The translations under genes and the position numbers were made by a program. Shown in pieces: positions 26,291 through 35,311 of a stretch of 64,000 bases of DNA (position 1 is its first letter; every line of letters begins with the position of its first letter). Below the pieces are notes generated by a model that did no database searches, was not told the DNA's origin, and saw nothing but the letters and a program-made list of their open reading frames with translations. The DNA lies in assembly GCF_044748305.1 (NCBI RefSeq), contig NZ_JBIVFT010000003.1, forward strand, positions 248,001-312,000. Direction: 5' to 3'. This stretch comes from Arthrobacter_E sp044748305. Lineage in GTDB: Bacteria > Actinomycetota > Actinomycetes > Actinomycetales > Micrococcaceae.

Positions 26291-27787
26291 TTAGCGAGCC
26301 TCGTGATCTTCTCTCGGGTGCATGGTCCCCTGCCCGCTGCTCGGGCGCCAGGGCAGTACTGAGTGTCCTCGCGGCCCGGGATCTATCCGGAATCTGTCGG
26401 GACTGCCGTCGAAGACTCCTCCTTGAGGATCATCGACGGCACCGGCGCGCACGATGTCGTCGTCGGGGTTCATCATGTCCCAGAGGACACGCACCATAAT
26501 GTAAGCGCTTGCGCCCGCATGCAGCAAGACGGCACAGACGTAGTACGGGACATCGATGTTGTGTTGCGGGCCGGAACCACTGGTCCCCGCCGCGAGATAC
26601 ATCCAGATCGCCGCCCAGTGCACGAGCTCGGCCGCCTGCCAGATCAGGAAGTCCCTCCACACGGGCCGGGCGAGCGCCACGAGGGGGATCAGCCAGAGGA
26701 CATACTGCGGGGAGTAGACCTTGTTGCACAGCACGAAAGCGGCGACGAGCAGGAAGAGCAGCTGGGCGATCCGCGGACGCCGCGGCGCCGTGACGGTGGC
26801 GAAGCCGATCAGGAGACAGAGCACCGTGAAGGAGACCGCCACCCCCACGTTCACCGCGGCCGGGCTCAGCGTGGGCTGGCCCAGGCGGCCCGCCACGATG
26901 TTCCACGACTCCCAAAGGGAGGAGAAGCCCGCACCGCGGCTCCCGGAGAAGTCGAAGAAGTACCGGAACGCCTCGGGGTTCAGGAGGGCGAACGGCAGAT
27001 TGACCACGAGCCAGCTGACGACGGCGGCGATCGCCGTGCGCAGGAAGGGTGCCGGGCGGCCGCTGCGGATCGCCAGGAACAGGATGGCCACCAGCATCAG
27101 CGCCGGATAGAGCTTGATCGCTGCCCCGAGCCCGATCAGCACCCCGGCCCACACGGTCCGTCCGCGCGCGAAACAGAGCATGGCGACGGCCAACGCGAAC
27201 ACGGCCCAGAGATCCCAGTTGATGAAACCGGCCGCCACGATCCCCGGGGCCAGGGCGACCATCGCGGCGTCCCACGCCCTGCGGCGCGCGAGCCGCGCCG
27301 TGACCAGGACGGTGCCGATCCAGAGCACGATCACCAGGAAGGCGTTGAGGTCGAAGTACTCGAGCGCCCGCTGAGCCGGGGCCAGTGATGCGGGGACCCC
27401 CAGTGCCGTCACCGCAGCCACCAGGCCGAGCAGCACGGGGTACTCGAAGTGGACTCCCGGCGTGAACACGGGAAGAGAGCCGTTCGCGAACGCCTCCCCG
27501 CCCAATAGGGTGGGGAAGTCCGAGTAACACGTGGCGTAGTACTGCCCCGCACCGCCCCAGCCATTGCTCCGGCAGTAGGACTTGGCCGCCAGCGCTATCA
27601 GGGCGGCGAGAACAGTCAGCATCACGAGAACGCGGTCGACCGTGAAGAAACCGGGAGTGACGACGCCGGGTGCGGTCCTGGAACCCAAAGGCCCACCGAC
27701 GGCCTCGGTCCACCGTGCCAGCAGAGAATCCGCCCGGGTGGGCACCACCAGCCGGCTGCGAGTGCGATGACGCCGCTCCTCTTCCAT
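26291..27787 (-). CDS. GT87-family membrane mannosyltransferase-like protein
   Basis: 498 residues, polytopic with about eleven helices and a hydrophilic C-terminal tail. FEYPVLLGLV after the first large loop, FINWDLWAVFALAVAMLCFARGR, GVLIGLGAAIKLYPALML and NKVYSPQYVLWLIPL are the family patterns of GT-C polyprenyl-phosphate-mannose transferases (GT87). They add mannose to lipomannan-like glycolipids on the outer face of the membrane in mycobacteria. In related genomes this gene usually lies close to rpsF and a penicillin-binding protein; here it is about 8 kb away, next to an MFS gene. Confidence 0.88.
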   Translation of the reverse strand: MEEERRHRTRSRLVVPTRADSLLARWTEAVGGPLGSRTAPGVVTPGFFTVDRVLVMLTVLAALIALAAKSYCRSNGWGGAGQYYATCYSDFPTLLGGEAFANGSLPVFTPGVHFEYPVLLGLVAAVTALGVPASLAPAQRALEYFDLNAFLVIVLWIGTVLVTARLARRRAWDAAMVALAPGIVAAGFINWDLWAVFALAVAMLCFARGRTVWAGVLIGLGAAIKLYPALMLVAILFLAIRSGRPAPFLRTAIAAVVSWLVVNLPFALLNPEAFRYFFDFSGSRGAGFSSLWESWNIVAGRLGQPTLSPAAVNVGVAVSFTVLCLLIGFATVTAPRRPRIAQLLFLLVAAFVLCNKVYSPQYVLWLIPLVALARPVWRDFLIWQAAELVHWAAIWMYLAAGTSGSGPQHNIDVPYYVCAVLLHAGASAYIMVRVLWDMMNPDDDIVRAGAVDDPQGGVFDGSPDRFRIDPGPRGHSVLPWRPSSGQGTMHPREDHEAR

Positions 27788-27878
27788 GCAACGAGCCTAC
27801 CGGCCGTTCCCCACCGCCAGCAGGGCCCGCACCTTGCGGAACCGGCCTCCAGAGAGGGGATTTACGATGCCGGGACGC

Positions 27879-27919
27879 ACGGAGGACTCCGGGCGTCTGC
27901 TACACCCGGAGTCCTCCGT
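27879..27919 (-). terminator. 15-bp perfect hairpin, end of the small-ORF transcript
   Basis: ACGGAGGACTCCGGG (27879-27893) and CCCGGAGTCCTCCGT (27905-27919) are perfect inverted copies with an 11-base loop. It lies downstream of the small ORFs and upstream of the GT87 start on the same strand. No U-run follows on either strand. Confidence 0.6.
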
Positions 27920-27990
27920 ATTCTCAGCCCATCACCACCATGCGTCTGGCGATGGGATGCTGTTGCCGCAGAGCCGTCCAAGGGAACGGG

Positions 27991-28128
27991 TCAGCGGATG
28001 GCGTTCATCAGGTGCAGCTGGACGAACACGTCGTCACGGGTCTGCTCCAGAGTCCTGGTCGTGAACTCCTGGTTCTTCAGCCGATTCTGCTGCTGGAAGA
28101 CCAGGGCCTCTTCTGGGAACTGCTTCAT
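27991..28128 (-). CDS. Small protein of 45 residues, unknown function
   Basis: Starts MKQFPEEALVFQQQNRLKNQ and ends VQLHLMNAIR; strongly charged, Gln-rich and predicted helical. A good ribosome binding site (AAAGGGGGTG) lies seven bases before the ATG. G or C fills about 86 percent of third codon positions, as in the neighbouring real genes, which is the main reason to accept it. Its ATG overlaps the stop of the preceding small ORF by four bases (ATGA). Confidence 0.58.
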   Translation of the reverse strand: MKQFPEEALVFQQQNRLKNQEFTTRTLEQTRDDVFVQLHLMNAIR

Positions 28129-28265
28129 GAGGGCACACCCCCTTTCGCGCTGAGTGTCTGAAGGTCCTGGGCCGGATGGCTCCAGGATGTGGATGGCGTT
28201 CCGCCGACACGCTTCTCGTGTCCAGACGGAACGGACCGGGGGTCGTCAAGAATAGGGATGATCAT
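28125..28265 (-). CDS. Possible small ORF of 46 residues upstream of the 45-residue gene
   Basis: Begins MIIPILDDPRSVPSGHEKRV. TGAGGA lies four bases before the ATG at 28265, and the stop overlaps the next start as ATGA. Codon use is less convincing than in the following ORF, so it may be only a leader or chance reading frame. A 14-bp perfect palindrome of AAAAGAATTCTTTT lies 47 bp upstream at 28312-28325. Confidence 0.3.
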   Translation of the reverse strand: MIIPILDDPRSVPSGHEKRVGGTPSTSWSHPAQDLQTLSAKGGVPS

Positions 28266-28505
28266 GATTCCTCATTGTTTTTGGGCGCGGTGAATTACCG
28301 GTGGAGTGATCAAAAGAATTCTTTTCCCAGGCGTGGGGAAACCATAGGAATCAATTCAATGAGAATTCACTGGAACACGACGGGTGCGAGTGATGAAAAC
28401 AGGGCTATGCCCGGCTGCGTTCAGTGAGAAGCCCGACGAAGGGGCGGCCAACCATCCCGGTTGAAAGAGACGGATCCCGTGTGGTGACGGGATCCCCGCG
28501 CAGAC

Positions 28506-28598
28506 CTACGCTGCGTTAAGACGCCGAGGCCGGGAGGTTGCCGCTCCACCGAACGCGTGCACATCCGTGTACAGTGCGGTGTTCTTGATGATATTCAT
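28506..28598 (-). CDS. 30-residue peptide with strong ribosome binding site
   Basis: Begins MNIIKNTALYTDVHAFGGAA and ends in an Arg-rich, Ala-terminal tail. The sequence AAAAGGAGGTTG ends four bases before the ATG, a near-perfect ribosome binding site. A possible promoter (TTGGCA, 18 bases, TACGTT) lies near 28722-28751. The size, a helical leader-like N-terminus and a Gly/Ala/Ser/Thr segment resemble a precursor or signalling peptide, but no modifying enzyme gene is in the window and the peptide matches no family I know. Confidence 0.45.
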   Translation of the reverse strand: MNIIKNTALYTDVHAFGGAATSRPRRLNAA

Positions 28599-28819
28599 TT
28601 CGCAACCTCCTTTTCTCTTGACGCCGATAGGGACCGACCCGGAGGGTTCCACGCTCAGCACTGCCGCAGGAAGCATCCTCTGGATCTTGTGCCCTCCAAT
28701 CGGTGGGCACGTTTAACAACGTACAGGATGTTTTCAGCAATTGCCAACCCCATACGACGATATTCCTGAAATTTTTCCGGAATATCTTCGCCCGTCCCCG
28801 GGCGATGGAATTCGGAGCC

Positions 28820-29404
28820 CTAAAGACCCCAGGAAACGACGGCGGGAGTCCTCTTGTCCCAGCCGAGAGTGCACACACGGGCCGTGCCCAGCAGGAAGTG
28901 CCGTCCCAGTCCTGGTTCCAGACCCAGCCAGCGGGCCGTGAGGATGCGGCAGAAGTGCCCATGAGCCACCACCAGCACGTCCCCGGGGCCGCCGTCGCGC
29001 ACCCGCTGGACGATACGGTCGGCGCGCGCCGCCACCTGCTCGATCGTCTCGCCGTTCGGCACGCCGTCGTTCCAGATCAGGTAGGAGGGGTTCTGCGCCC
29101 GGACTTCGGCCGAGTTGACGCCTTCGTAGTCGCCGTAGTCCCACTCCATGGCGTCGGGTTCCGGTTCGGCGTGCGGGAACCCCGCAAGCTCCGCGGTCCG
29201 GCGCGCACGCTGCAGCGGTGAGGTGAGCACCTGGCGGAACTTCACGTCCTGGAGCACACTGCCGGCACGTACGGCCTGACGTTCGCCCTCCTCGGTCAGC
29301 GGAAGATCCGTACGGCCCGTGTACTGGCCGCTGCGGGACCACTCGGTCTCACCGTGCCGCAAGAGCCAGAGACGGGGAAGGTCGTGCTCCAGGGGGATCT
29401 CCAT
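28820..29404 (-). CDS. Histidine phosphatase family protein (phosphoglycerate mutase-like)
   Basis: 194 residues from the ATG at 29404 (AAGGACA upstream; a GTG one codon earlier is possible). The catalytic motif LRHGETEWSRSGQYTGRTDLPLT is near residues 15-37, followed by the RARRTAELAGF and VVAHGHFCRIL motifs, giving the expected second histidine. It removes phosphate from a small metabolite; acid phosphatases and cobalamin phosphatases belong to the same family, so the substrate is open. Encoded 9 bp after the CCA-adding enzyme gene. Confidence 0.9.
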   Translation of the reverse strand: MEIPLEHDLPRLWLLRHGETEWSRSGQYTGRTDLPLTEEGERQAVRAGSVLQDVKFRQVLTSPLQRARRTAELAGFPHAEPEPDAMEWDYGDYEGVNSAEVRAQNPSYLIWNDGVPNGETIEQVAARADRIVQRVRDGGPGDVLVVAHGHFCRILTARWLGLEPGLGRHFLLGTARVCTLGWDKRTPAVVSWGL

Positions 29405-29413
29405 CACTGTCCT

Positions 29414-30898
29414 TCAGTTCTCAGAGCCGTCGACGCCGGCATCCGGTGAGGCGGGCTGTTGTGCTTCGGGCTGCTTCCCCCACCATAGGCGGAGCTCGTC
29501 CTCGGCCCGCTCAGTGCTGAGGGGGCCGTGCTCCATCCTCAGCTCGAGGAGGTGCTTGTACGCGCGGCCGACCACCGGGCCGGGGCCGAGCTGCAGCAGG
29601 GCCATGATCTGCTGGCCGTCCAGATCCGGACGCACGGCGTCCAGGGCCTCTTTTTCCTTCAACTCGGCGACGCGCCGTTCCAGATCGTCATAGGCGAATG
29701 CCAGACGCTCCGCCTTCCGGCGGTTCCTGGTGGTCACATCGGAACGGGTCAGCCGGTGCAGACGCTCCAGGAGCGGACCTGCGTCGGTCACGTAACGACG
29801 CACGGCGGAGTCCGTCCAGCCCGCCTCGCCGTAACCGTAGAACCTCATGTGGAGCTCCACCAGACGTGCCACGGCCTTGATGGTGTCGTTATCGAAGCGC
29901 AGCGCCTTCATCCGCTTGGTCACGAGCTTGGCGCCCACCACATCGTGATGCCGGAAAGACACCGAGCCACCGCTCTCGAAGCGCCGGGTCGCAGGCTTGC
30001 CGATGTCGTGCAGCAGCGCGGCGAAGCGCAGCACGAAGTCCGGCCCCGGGACGGGCCCGTCCTGATCGCTCTCCAGCGCTGCGGCCTGTTCGAGCACCTG
30101 CAAGGAGTGCTGGTAGACGTCTTTGTGCCGGTGGTGTTCGTCGGCTTCGAGCCGCAGGGCCGGAACTTCCGGCAGAACTCGGTCCGCGAGTCCGGTCTCT
30201 ACGAGGAGGTCGACGCCGATCCTCGGCCGGGCACCGTTGATCAATTTGACCAGCTCATCCCGGACCCGCTCCGCGGAGATGATGTCGATCCGCTCGGCCA
30301 TGTCCGTCATGGCGGCCTTGACGTCCAGGCTGACGCCCACGTCCAGCTGGGATGCGAAGCGTGCGGCCCGCATCATGCGCAGCGGGTCGTCGGAGAAGGA
30401 ATCCTCGGCGCGCCCCGGAGTCGAAAGCACCCCGGCATGCAGATCCTTCAAGCCTCCGAACGGGTCCACGAGTTCCAGATCCGGGAGTTTCAACGCCATG
30501 GCGTTGATCGTGAAATCCCTGCGGAAGAGGTCGTCCTCCAGGGACGTCCCGAAAGCGACTGCAGGTTTGCGGGACTGCGGGTCATAGGACTCGGCCCGAT
30601 AGGTGGTGATTTCGATCTGGAAACCGGACTTCCGCAGGCCGATCGTTCCGAACGCCTTGCCGATCTCCCAATGGGTGTCCGCCCACGGTTTGATGATCGC
30701 CAGGGTCTGTTCCGGGGTGGCGTCCGTGGTGAAGTCGAGGTCGAGGGACCGCCGGCCGAGGAACAGATCGCGGACAGGACCTCCGACCAAGGAGAGTTCG
30801 TGACCGGCTGCCACGTAGAGCCGTCCCAGTTCCAAGATCACGGGGTCGAGGTCGAAGCCGACGGAGGCGGCCGCACCACCCTGATTTTCGCGCACCAT
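29414..30898 (-). CDS. CCA tRNA nucleotidyltransferase (class II)
   Basis: 494 residues. Nucleotidyltransferase domain with GGPVRDLFLGRRSLDLDFTTDA (catalytic aspartates near 53 and 55), followed by the template region FGTSLEDDLFRRDFTINAMAL, the RNA-binding RMMRAARFASQ part, and an HD domain (LHDIGKPATR). It repairs or adds the CCA 3' end of tRNAs. Usual length for actinobacterial members. Divergent from the Nudix gene and followed closely by the histidine phosphatase gene. Confidence 0.95.
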   Translation of the reverse strand: MVRENQGGAAASVGFDLDPVILELGRLYVAAGHELSLVGGPVRDLFLGRRSLDLDFTTDATPEQTLAIIKPWADTHWEIGKAFGTIGLRKSGFQIEITTYRAESYDPQSRKPAVAFGTSLEDDLFRRDFTINAMALKLPDLELVDPFGGLKDLHAGVLSTPGRAEDSFSDDPLRMMRAARFASQLDVGVSLDVKAAMTDMAERIDIISAERVRDELVKLINGARPRIGVDLLVETGLADRVLPEVPALRLEADEHHRHKDVYQHSLQVLEQAAALESDQDGPVPGPDFVLRFAALLHDIGKPATRRFESGGSVSFRHHDVVGAKLVTKRMKALRFDNDTIKAVARLVELHMRFYGYGEAGWTDSAVRRYVTDAGPLLERLHRLTRSDVTTRNRRKAERLAFAYDDLERRVAELKEKEALDAVRPDLDGQQIMALLQLGPGPVVGRAYKHLLELRMEHGPLSTERAEDELRLWWGKQPEAQQPASPDAGVDGSEN

Positions 30899-31017
30899 AG
30901 TGGCTCAAGTTTGTCACGTTTCAGGCTCCAGCCCCGAATGCCTCGGCCCGCCTCCGGCTGTCCCCGTGGCGCATGGCCCGTCCTCGGGTTCCAGGAAAGA
31001 TCGTTAGAGTTATGCCC

Positions 31018-31572
31018 ATGGCCAATCCAGTACCGAGCGCTCCGAACAGGAGGAACAACGCCCCCCTGCCTTCGGCGATCGGTGCCCACATTGCCCCCGC
31101 ACACCAGAATCTTCCGGCCACTCTGCCGACCGTGGAAGAGGTCTCCGCAGGCGGCGTCGTCGTCGACACCTCCTCTCATGAACTGCTCGTGGCCATCATC
31201 GCCCGCATCAACCGCGGCGGACGTCTCGAGTGGTGCCTTCCCAAGGGCCACCCCGAGGGTGTGGAGAGCAATGAGGAGGCCGCGGTCCGGGAGATCGCGG
31301 AGGAGACGGGCATCGAAGGGGACATCCTGACCCCGCTCGGAAGCATCGACTACTGGTTCACGGTCAGCAGCCACCGGGTCCACAAGACCGTGCATCACTA
31401 TCTGCTGCGTGCCACGGGCGGAGAGCTCACCATCGAGAATGATCCGGATCATGAGGCGGTCGACGTCGCCTGGGTCCCGCTCGGTGAGCTGGCCCGGAAA
31501 CTTTCTTTCCCCAATGAGCGCCGCATCGCGGATCTGGCCCGGGAACTGCTGCCAGGCCACCTCCCCTCCTGA
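31018..31572 (+). CDS. Nudix hydrolase
   Basis: 184 residues. The Nudix box G(H)PEGVESNEEAAVREIAEETGI is near residues 77-99 and complete. A Pro-rich N-terminal extension precedes the domain. The ATG at 31018 is preferred because a TAGAGT -10-like hexamer ends eight bases before it, consistent with a leaderless transcript; an ATG at 31012 is also possible. It lies next to the murJ gene, divergent from the CCA enzyme. Substrates are probably nucleoside diphosphate derivatives. Confidence 0.9.
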   Translation: MANPVPSAPNRRNNAPLPSAIGAHIAPAHQNLPATLPTVEEVSAGGVVVDTSSHELLVAIIARINRGGRLEWCLPKGHPEGVESNEEAAVREIAEETGIEGDILTPLGSIDYWFTVSSHRVHKTVHHYLLRATGGELTIENDPDHEAVDVAWVPLGELARKLSFPNERRIADLARELLPGHLPS

Positions 31573-31653
31573 TCGCCCAGGCTCGCTGGCGGAGTTCGCC
31601 GTGCCCGGCGGGGTTCAGCCGCTGCCTCGGCCGGGAATGAGACGATACTAGGG

Positions 31654-33711
31654 ATGTCACAAGCCAAAAACGCCGTCGGCGCCCAGAATTCGACCCCGTC
31701 CGCGAGACCCGCTGCCATCCGGGCCAGCGATTCCCGGTCCAGCGCGCTCATGGCGGTCGGGACCCTCATCTCCAGGGTCCTGGGCTTCGTGAAGTCCTGG
31801 CTGCTCATCGCGGCCCTGGGACTCGGTTCCACCGTCACCGACACCTTCGTCAACGCCAACAACCTCCCGAACATGGTGTTCGTGCTGGTGGCCGGAGGTG
31901 TCTTCAACGCCGTCCTGGTGCCCCAGGTGATCAAGGCCAGTCGTGCCCCGGACGGGGGAGCGGACTACGTCAGCCGGCTCCTGACGCTCGGCGTGATCGT
32001 CATGTTCTCCCTCACGGCGCTCGTGACTCTCTGTGCGCCGGTCCTGATCCAATGGACCACCTCGGACTACGGCCCCGCGCAGATGAGCCTGGCCGTCACG
32101 TTCGCCGTCTACTGTCTGCCGCAGATCTTCTTCTACGGGCTCTATGCACTGCTGACCCAGGTACTCAACGCCCATGGAGCCTTCGCCCCGGCGATGTGGG
32201 CGCCCATCGTGAACAACGTCGTGGCCATCGCCGGCCTCGGCATGTTCGTGTTCATCTTCGGCAGCAACGCCGCCCATCCGCACACCATCGAAAACTGGGG
32301 CGTGGGCCAGACGGTCCTCGTGGCGGGTTTCTCCACGCTGGGCGTCGCCATTCAGACAGCCCTGCTGTTCATTCCCGTCCTGCGACTGAAGCTCGGGCTC
32401 CGGCCCCGCTTCGGCTGGCGTGGGGTGGGTCTCGGGCACGCCGCGAAGCTCGGCATCTGGGCCCTGCTCACCACCGTGGTCAGCCAGCTGGCGTTCCTCT
32501 ACGTCATGAAGGTCGCAACGATCCCCGGTGCCGCACGCGCGGCCGCGCCGGAAGGATCAGCTCCGATCGCCGGTAACGCGGTGCTGGACCTGGCCAGCCA
32601 GCTCTACTTCCTGCCGCACTCGATCATCGCGCTCTCACTGGCCACAGTGCTGTTCAACCGGATGGCGCAAGCCGCCCTGGACAACAACCTCCAGGCCCTC
32701 CGCTCCGCCCTCTCCAACGGGCTCCGCACGGTTGCCGTCGCCATCGTCTTCACGGCCATCGCCTTGCTCGTGCTCGCGGGCCCCATCGGCATGTTCTTCT
32801 CCGCGGGCAAGCCGCAGGACGGCGCGCTTCTGGCGATCACCCTGTCGATCCTGGCCCTGACCAGTCCCTGTCTGAGCATCAACTTCATGATGACCCGGGT
32901 CTTCTACTCTCGTGAGGATGCCCGGACGCCCTTCTACGTCCAGGCGATGCTGGGCGTGGTCAATCTGGTGGGCGCTTTCATCATCCAGTTCCTGCCGCCC
33001 GACGTCATCATCTACGCCATCGCCGTGCTGTACTCGGTCGGAAACATCCTCTCCGTGGTGATCAGCGCTTTCTTCCTCCGCCGGTTCCTCGGCAACCTGG
33101 ACGGTCCACGCATCGTCAATTCCTACATCCGCATGGGCTACGCCGGCGTCGGCTCAGCCATCGTCGGCGGCGTCGTGCTCTGGCTTTTCGGCGGGTACCG
33201 GTCCGACGGGTTCCTCTGGCACAACCAGCTGTCCGCCCTGCTCACGATCTGCGTGACCGCACCGATCATGCTGGCTGCCTACATCGTCCTGTTGCGGGTC
33301 TTCCGTGTCGAAGAACTGCGCGATCTGCTGAGGCCGCTGCTCGCACGCTTCATCCGCCCTGCAGCGCCTCAGCCGTCAGCGGCATCCCCTGCTGAGCCGA
33401 CGACGGCGGCCGCGCCGGCGGTGTCGATGGACACCGGACTGCTCCCCAGGATCTCCGGGGGCTTCGATGCGGAGTCCTTCCGCGCGGCACCCAGCCCGGA
33501 AGACGTGGGGGAGACCGTCACCTCCGGTGGCACGCACCGCGCGGCCCCGTCTTACGACGACGGCCCGGTCCAGGAGGCACGCGGCGCCGGACGGATGTTC
33601 GCGGCCTTCCGCGACTGGCTCTGGACGGATCCGTCCCAGCCGCCCATCGGCCGGCACGCCTATCAGGGCAAGTCCGGAGAAAACCCGCATTTCCCCCCGG
33701 GGCTTCATTGA
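31654..33711 (+). CDS. murJ: Lipid II flippase MurJ (MviN)
   Basis: 685 residues. After a hydrophilic start, about fourteen membrane helices in the MOP-superfamily fold: SSALMAVGTLISRVLGFVKSWLL, LPNMVFVLVAGGVFNAVLVPQ and PQIFFYGLYALLTQVLNAHGAF are classical MurJ motifs. It moves lipid II from the inner to the outer leaflet for peptidoglycan synthesis. The last 140 residues (after LLRPLLARFIRP) are cytoplasmic, Pro/Ala-rich and variable. In mycobacteria the corresponding region continues into a pseudokinase; here that part is a separate gene starting 68 bp downstream. Confidence 0.95.
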   Translation: MSQAKNAVGAQNSTPSARPAAIRASDSRSSALMAVGTLISRVLGFVKSWLLIAALGLGSTVTDTFVNANNLPNMVFVLVAGGVFNAVLVPQVIKASRAPDGGADYVSRLLTLGVIVMFSLTALVTLCAPVLIQWTTSDYGPAQMSLAVTFAVYCLPQIFFYGLYALLTQVLNAHGAFAPAMWAPIVNNVVAIAGLGMFVFIFGSNAAHPHTIENWGVGQTVLVAGFSTLGVAIQTALLFIPVLRLKLGLRPRFGWRGVGLGHAAKLGIWALLTTVVSQLAFLYVMKVATIPGAARAAAPEGSAPIAGNAVLDLASQLYFLPHSIIALSLATVLFNRMAQAALDNNLQALRSALSNGLRTVAVAIVFTAIALLVLAGPIGMFFSAGKPQDGALLAITLSILALTSPCLSINFMMTRVFYSREDARTPFYVQAMLGVVNLVGAFIIQFLPPDVIIYAIAVLYSVGNILSVVISAFFLRRFLGNLDGPRIVNSYIRMGYAGVGSAIVGGVVLWLFGGYRSDGFLWHNQLSALLTICVTAPIMLAAYIVLLRVFRVEELRDLLRPLLARFIRPAAPQPSAASPAEPTTAAAPAVSMDTGLLPRISGGFDAESFRAAPSPEDVGETVTSGGTHRAAPSYDDGPVQEARGAGRMFAAFRDWLWTDPSQPPIGRHAYQGKSGENPHFPPGLH

Positions 33712-33779
33712 CAGTCAGCCTTCGATAGGATCGGTGTTCGGAGCAGTCCCGCGTCGTCTCGGGGCTTGAGGAGGTACAG

Positions 33780-35183
33780 ATGTCCCAGCAGATCGAGGTC
33801 GGTTCCGTATTGGGTGGCCGTTACAAGGTCACCGGTTCGGTGCTGATGTCCCACGACCAGGATCAGGTCCTGGACGGAGTGGACCAGGTCCTGAACCGCC
33901 CGGTCAGCATCCTGGTGGCCAGCGAGCAGAACGCCGAGCGGCTTTCACTCAGCGCGCGCGAAGTCGCCACCGGCGAACGGCCCGGCGCCATGCAGATACT
34001 GGACCTCGGCGTCACCGAAGGCCTGACCTACCTGATCACGAGCCACTCGAACGCACCGGATCTGCTGGATCTGCTGGTGGAGACGAATGCCCCCTATGTC
34101 GAACCGTTCTTCACGGAGACCCTGGGAAGCGAGATTTTCGGTGAGGCGCGGTCCTCGGAACCGGAGACCTATGGCGGACGCTACGAGGACGACGGCTCGG
34201 TCATCCACTACGATTCTCCAGAGCCTGAGGACGAATCCCCGGAGCCCGCAGAACCTCAGCAGGCGGAACCCGCCGCTCCACAACCCGCTCCTCCTGCCAG
34301 GCAAGCCGTTCCTCCTGCCGCCCCGGCGACAGAGCCGGTGCAGCGCACTCCGGACGTGACGCCGTCCCGCGAGCCTTCCGCTCCCGTCGTCGACCCTGAG
34401 CCGGCCGCCGCGACGGCGGCATTCGCCCAGGCTCCGAGCGAGGACGAGCAGCGCCGCGAGGCGAGCCATTTCCCTGCCGCGGCACGGGGCGAGATGCTGG
34501 GGTTCGACACCGAGCCCGAAGAAGAGACCGAACCCATCGCGGAGAACCGAAGCACTCGGTGGATCGTCGGGGGAGTGCTCGTGGTGGTCCTGATCGCCGC
34601 ACTGATCTTCGCCGTGAACAGCCTCGGAAGCATCTTCAGTTCTGGTACACCGGCCGCGACATCGAGCAGCAGCGCCCCGCCGTCAACGGCTCCCTCCCCG
34701 AGTCAGCAACCTCAGACCTCGGCGCCGCCGGTTCTTCCGGCCCCCGCGATCGATTCCCTGACCCGGCTCGGAACGTTCGACTTCGCCGCCGAATACGACA
34801 AGGACCTTACAAAGGCGATCGACGGTAACAACGCCACGTACTGGTCCAATATGGAATTCGCCACGGAGAACTGGGGCGGTTTCGTCAAGAGTGTCCCCCT
34901 GGTGGTGAAGCTCAAGGAGGCCGCGCCGATCAAGTCGGTCACCCTCGCTCAACTGGGGGGTTCCGGCGGCTCGGTCACCGTGTACACGAATGACAAGCCC
35001 AGCCTGGACGGTGCCAAGCAGGTGGCCAGCAACTCGTTCACGGGCCCGAATCTGAGCATGACGGTCACCGGCAACGTCACAGCCCAGTATGTGATCGTGG
35101 ACATCACCGCGCTGCCCCGCCTGGCGGCACCGAGAACGCAATATCCGTACGGTTTGAGATTGTCGGAAATCAAAATTCAGTAG
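33780..35183 (+). CDS. MurJ-linked pseudokinase-like membrane protein with extracellular beta domain
   Basis: 467 residues. The first 95 resemble only the N-lobe of a Ser/Thr kinase (VLGGRYKVTGSVLMSHDQDQVLDGVDQVLNRPVSILVASE, then REVATGERPGAMQILDLG); no catalytic HRD or DFG follows. A long Pro/Glu/Ala-rich linker (about 130-250), one membrane helix (RWIVGGVLVVVLIAALIFAV near 260) and a C-terminal discoidin-like domain (about 330-467, with DGNNATYWSN and VTVYTNDKPS) complete it. This is the layout of the C-terminal part of mycobacterial MviN, but as a separate protein. It probably regulates MurJ or scaffolds cell-wall synthesis. Confidence 0.75.
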   Translation: MSQQIEVGSVLGGRYKVTGSVLMSHDQDQVLDGVDQVLNRPVSILVASEQNAERLSLSAREVATGERPGAMQILDLGVTEGLTYLITSHSNAPDLLDLLVETNAPYVEPFFTETLGSEIFGEARSSEPETYGGRYEDDGSVIHYDSPEPEDESPEPAEPQQAEPAAPQPAPPARQAVPPAAPATEPVQRTPDVTPSREPSAPVVDPEPAAATAAFAQAPSEDEQRREASHFPAAARGEMLGFDTEPEEETEPIAENRSTRWIVGGVLVVVLIAALIFAVNSLGSIFSSGTPAATSSSSAPPSTAPSPSQQPQTSAPPVLPAPAIDSLTRLGTFDFAAEYDKDLTKAIDGNNATYWSNMEFATENWGGFVKSVPLVVKLKEAAPIKSVTLAQLGGSGGSVTVYTNDKPSLDGAKQVASNSFTGPNLSMTVTGNVTAQYVIVDITALPRLAAPRTQYPYGLRLSEIKIQ

Positions 35184-35311
35184 CGCGACGGCCCCAGGTA
35201 CTCTGAGAAGAGGCCTGGGGCCACTTCGTTGACGGAATAGTTCGATGCTCCGCGTCGTTGTGCCCTCTGCCGCATTCGTACGGCTCGAGCGAGGAAGAGG
35301 ACTCCACCCAC

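Noticed and set aside
30838..31560. 240-residue frame antisense to the Nudix hydrolase
   Set aside because: The Nudix box on the plus strand is complete; the antisense frame has no recognisable domain.
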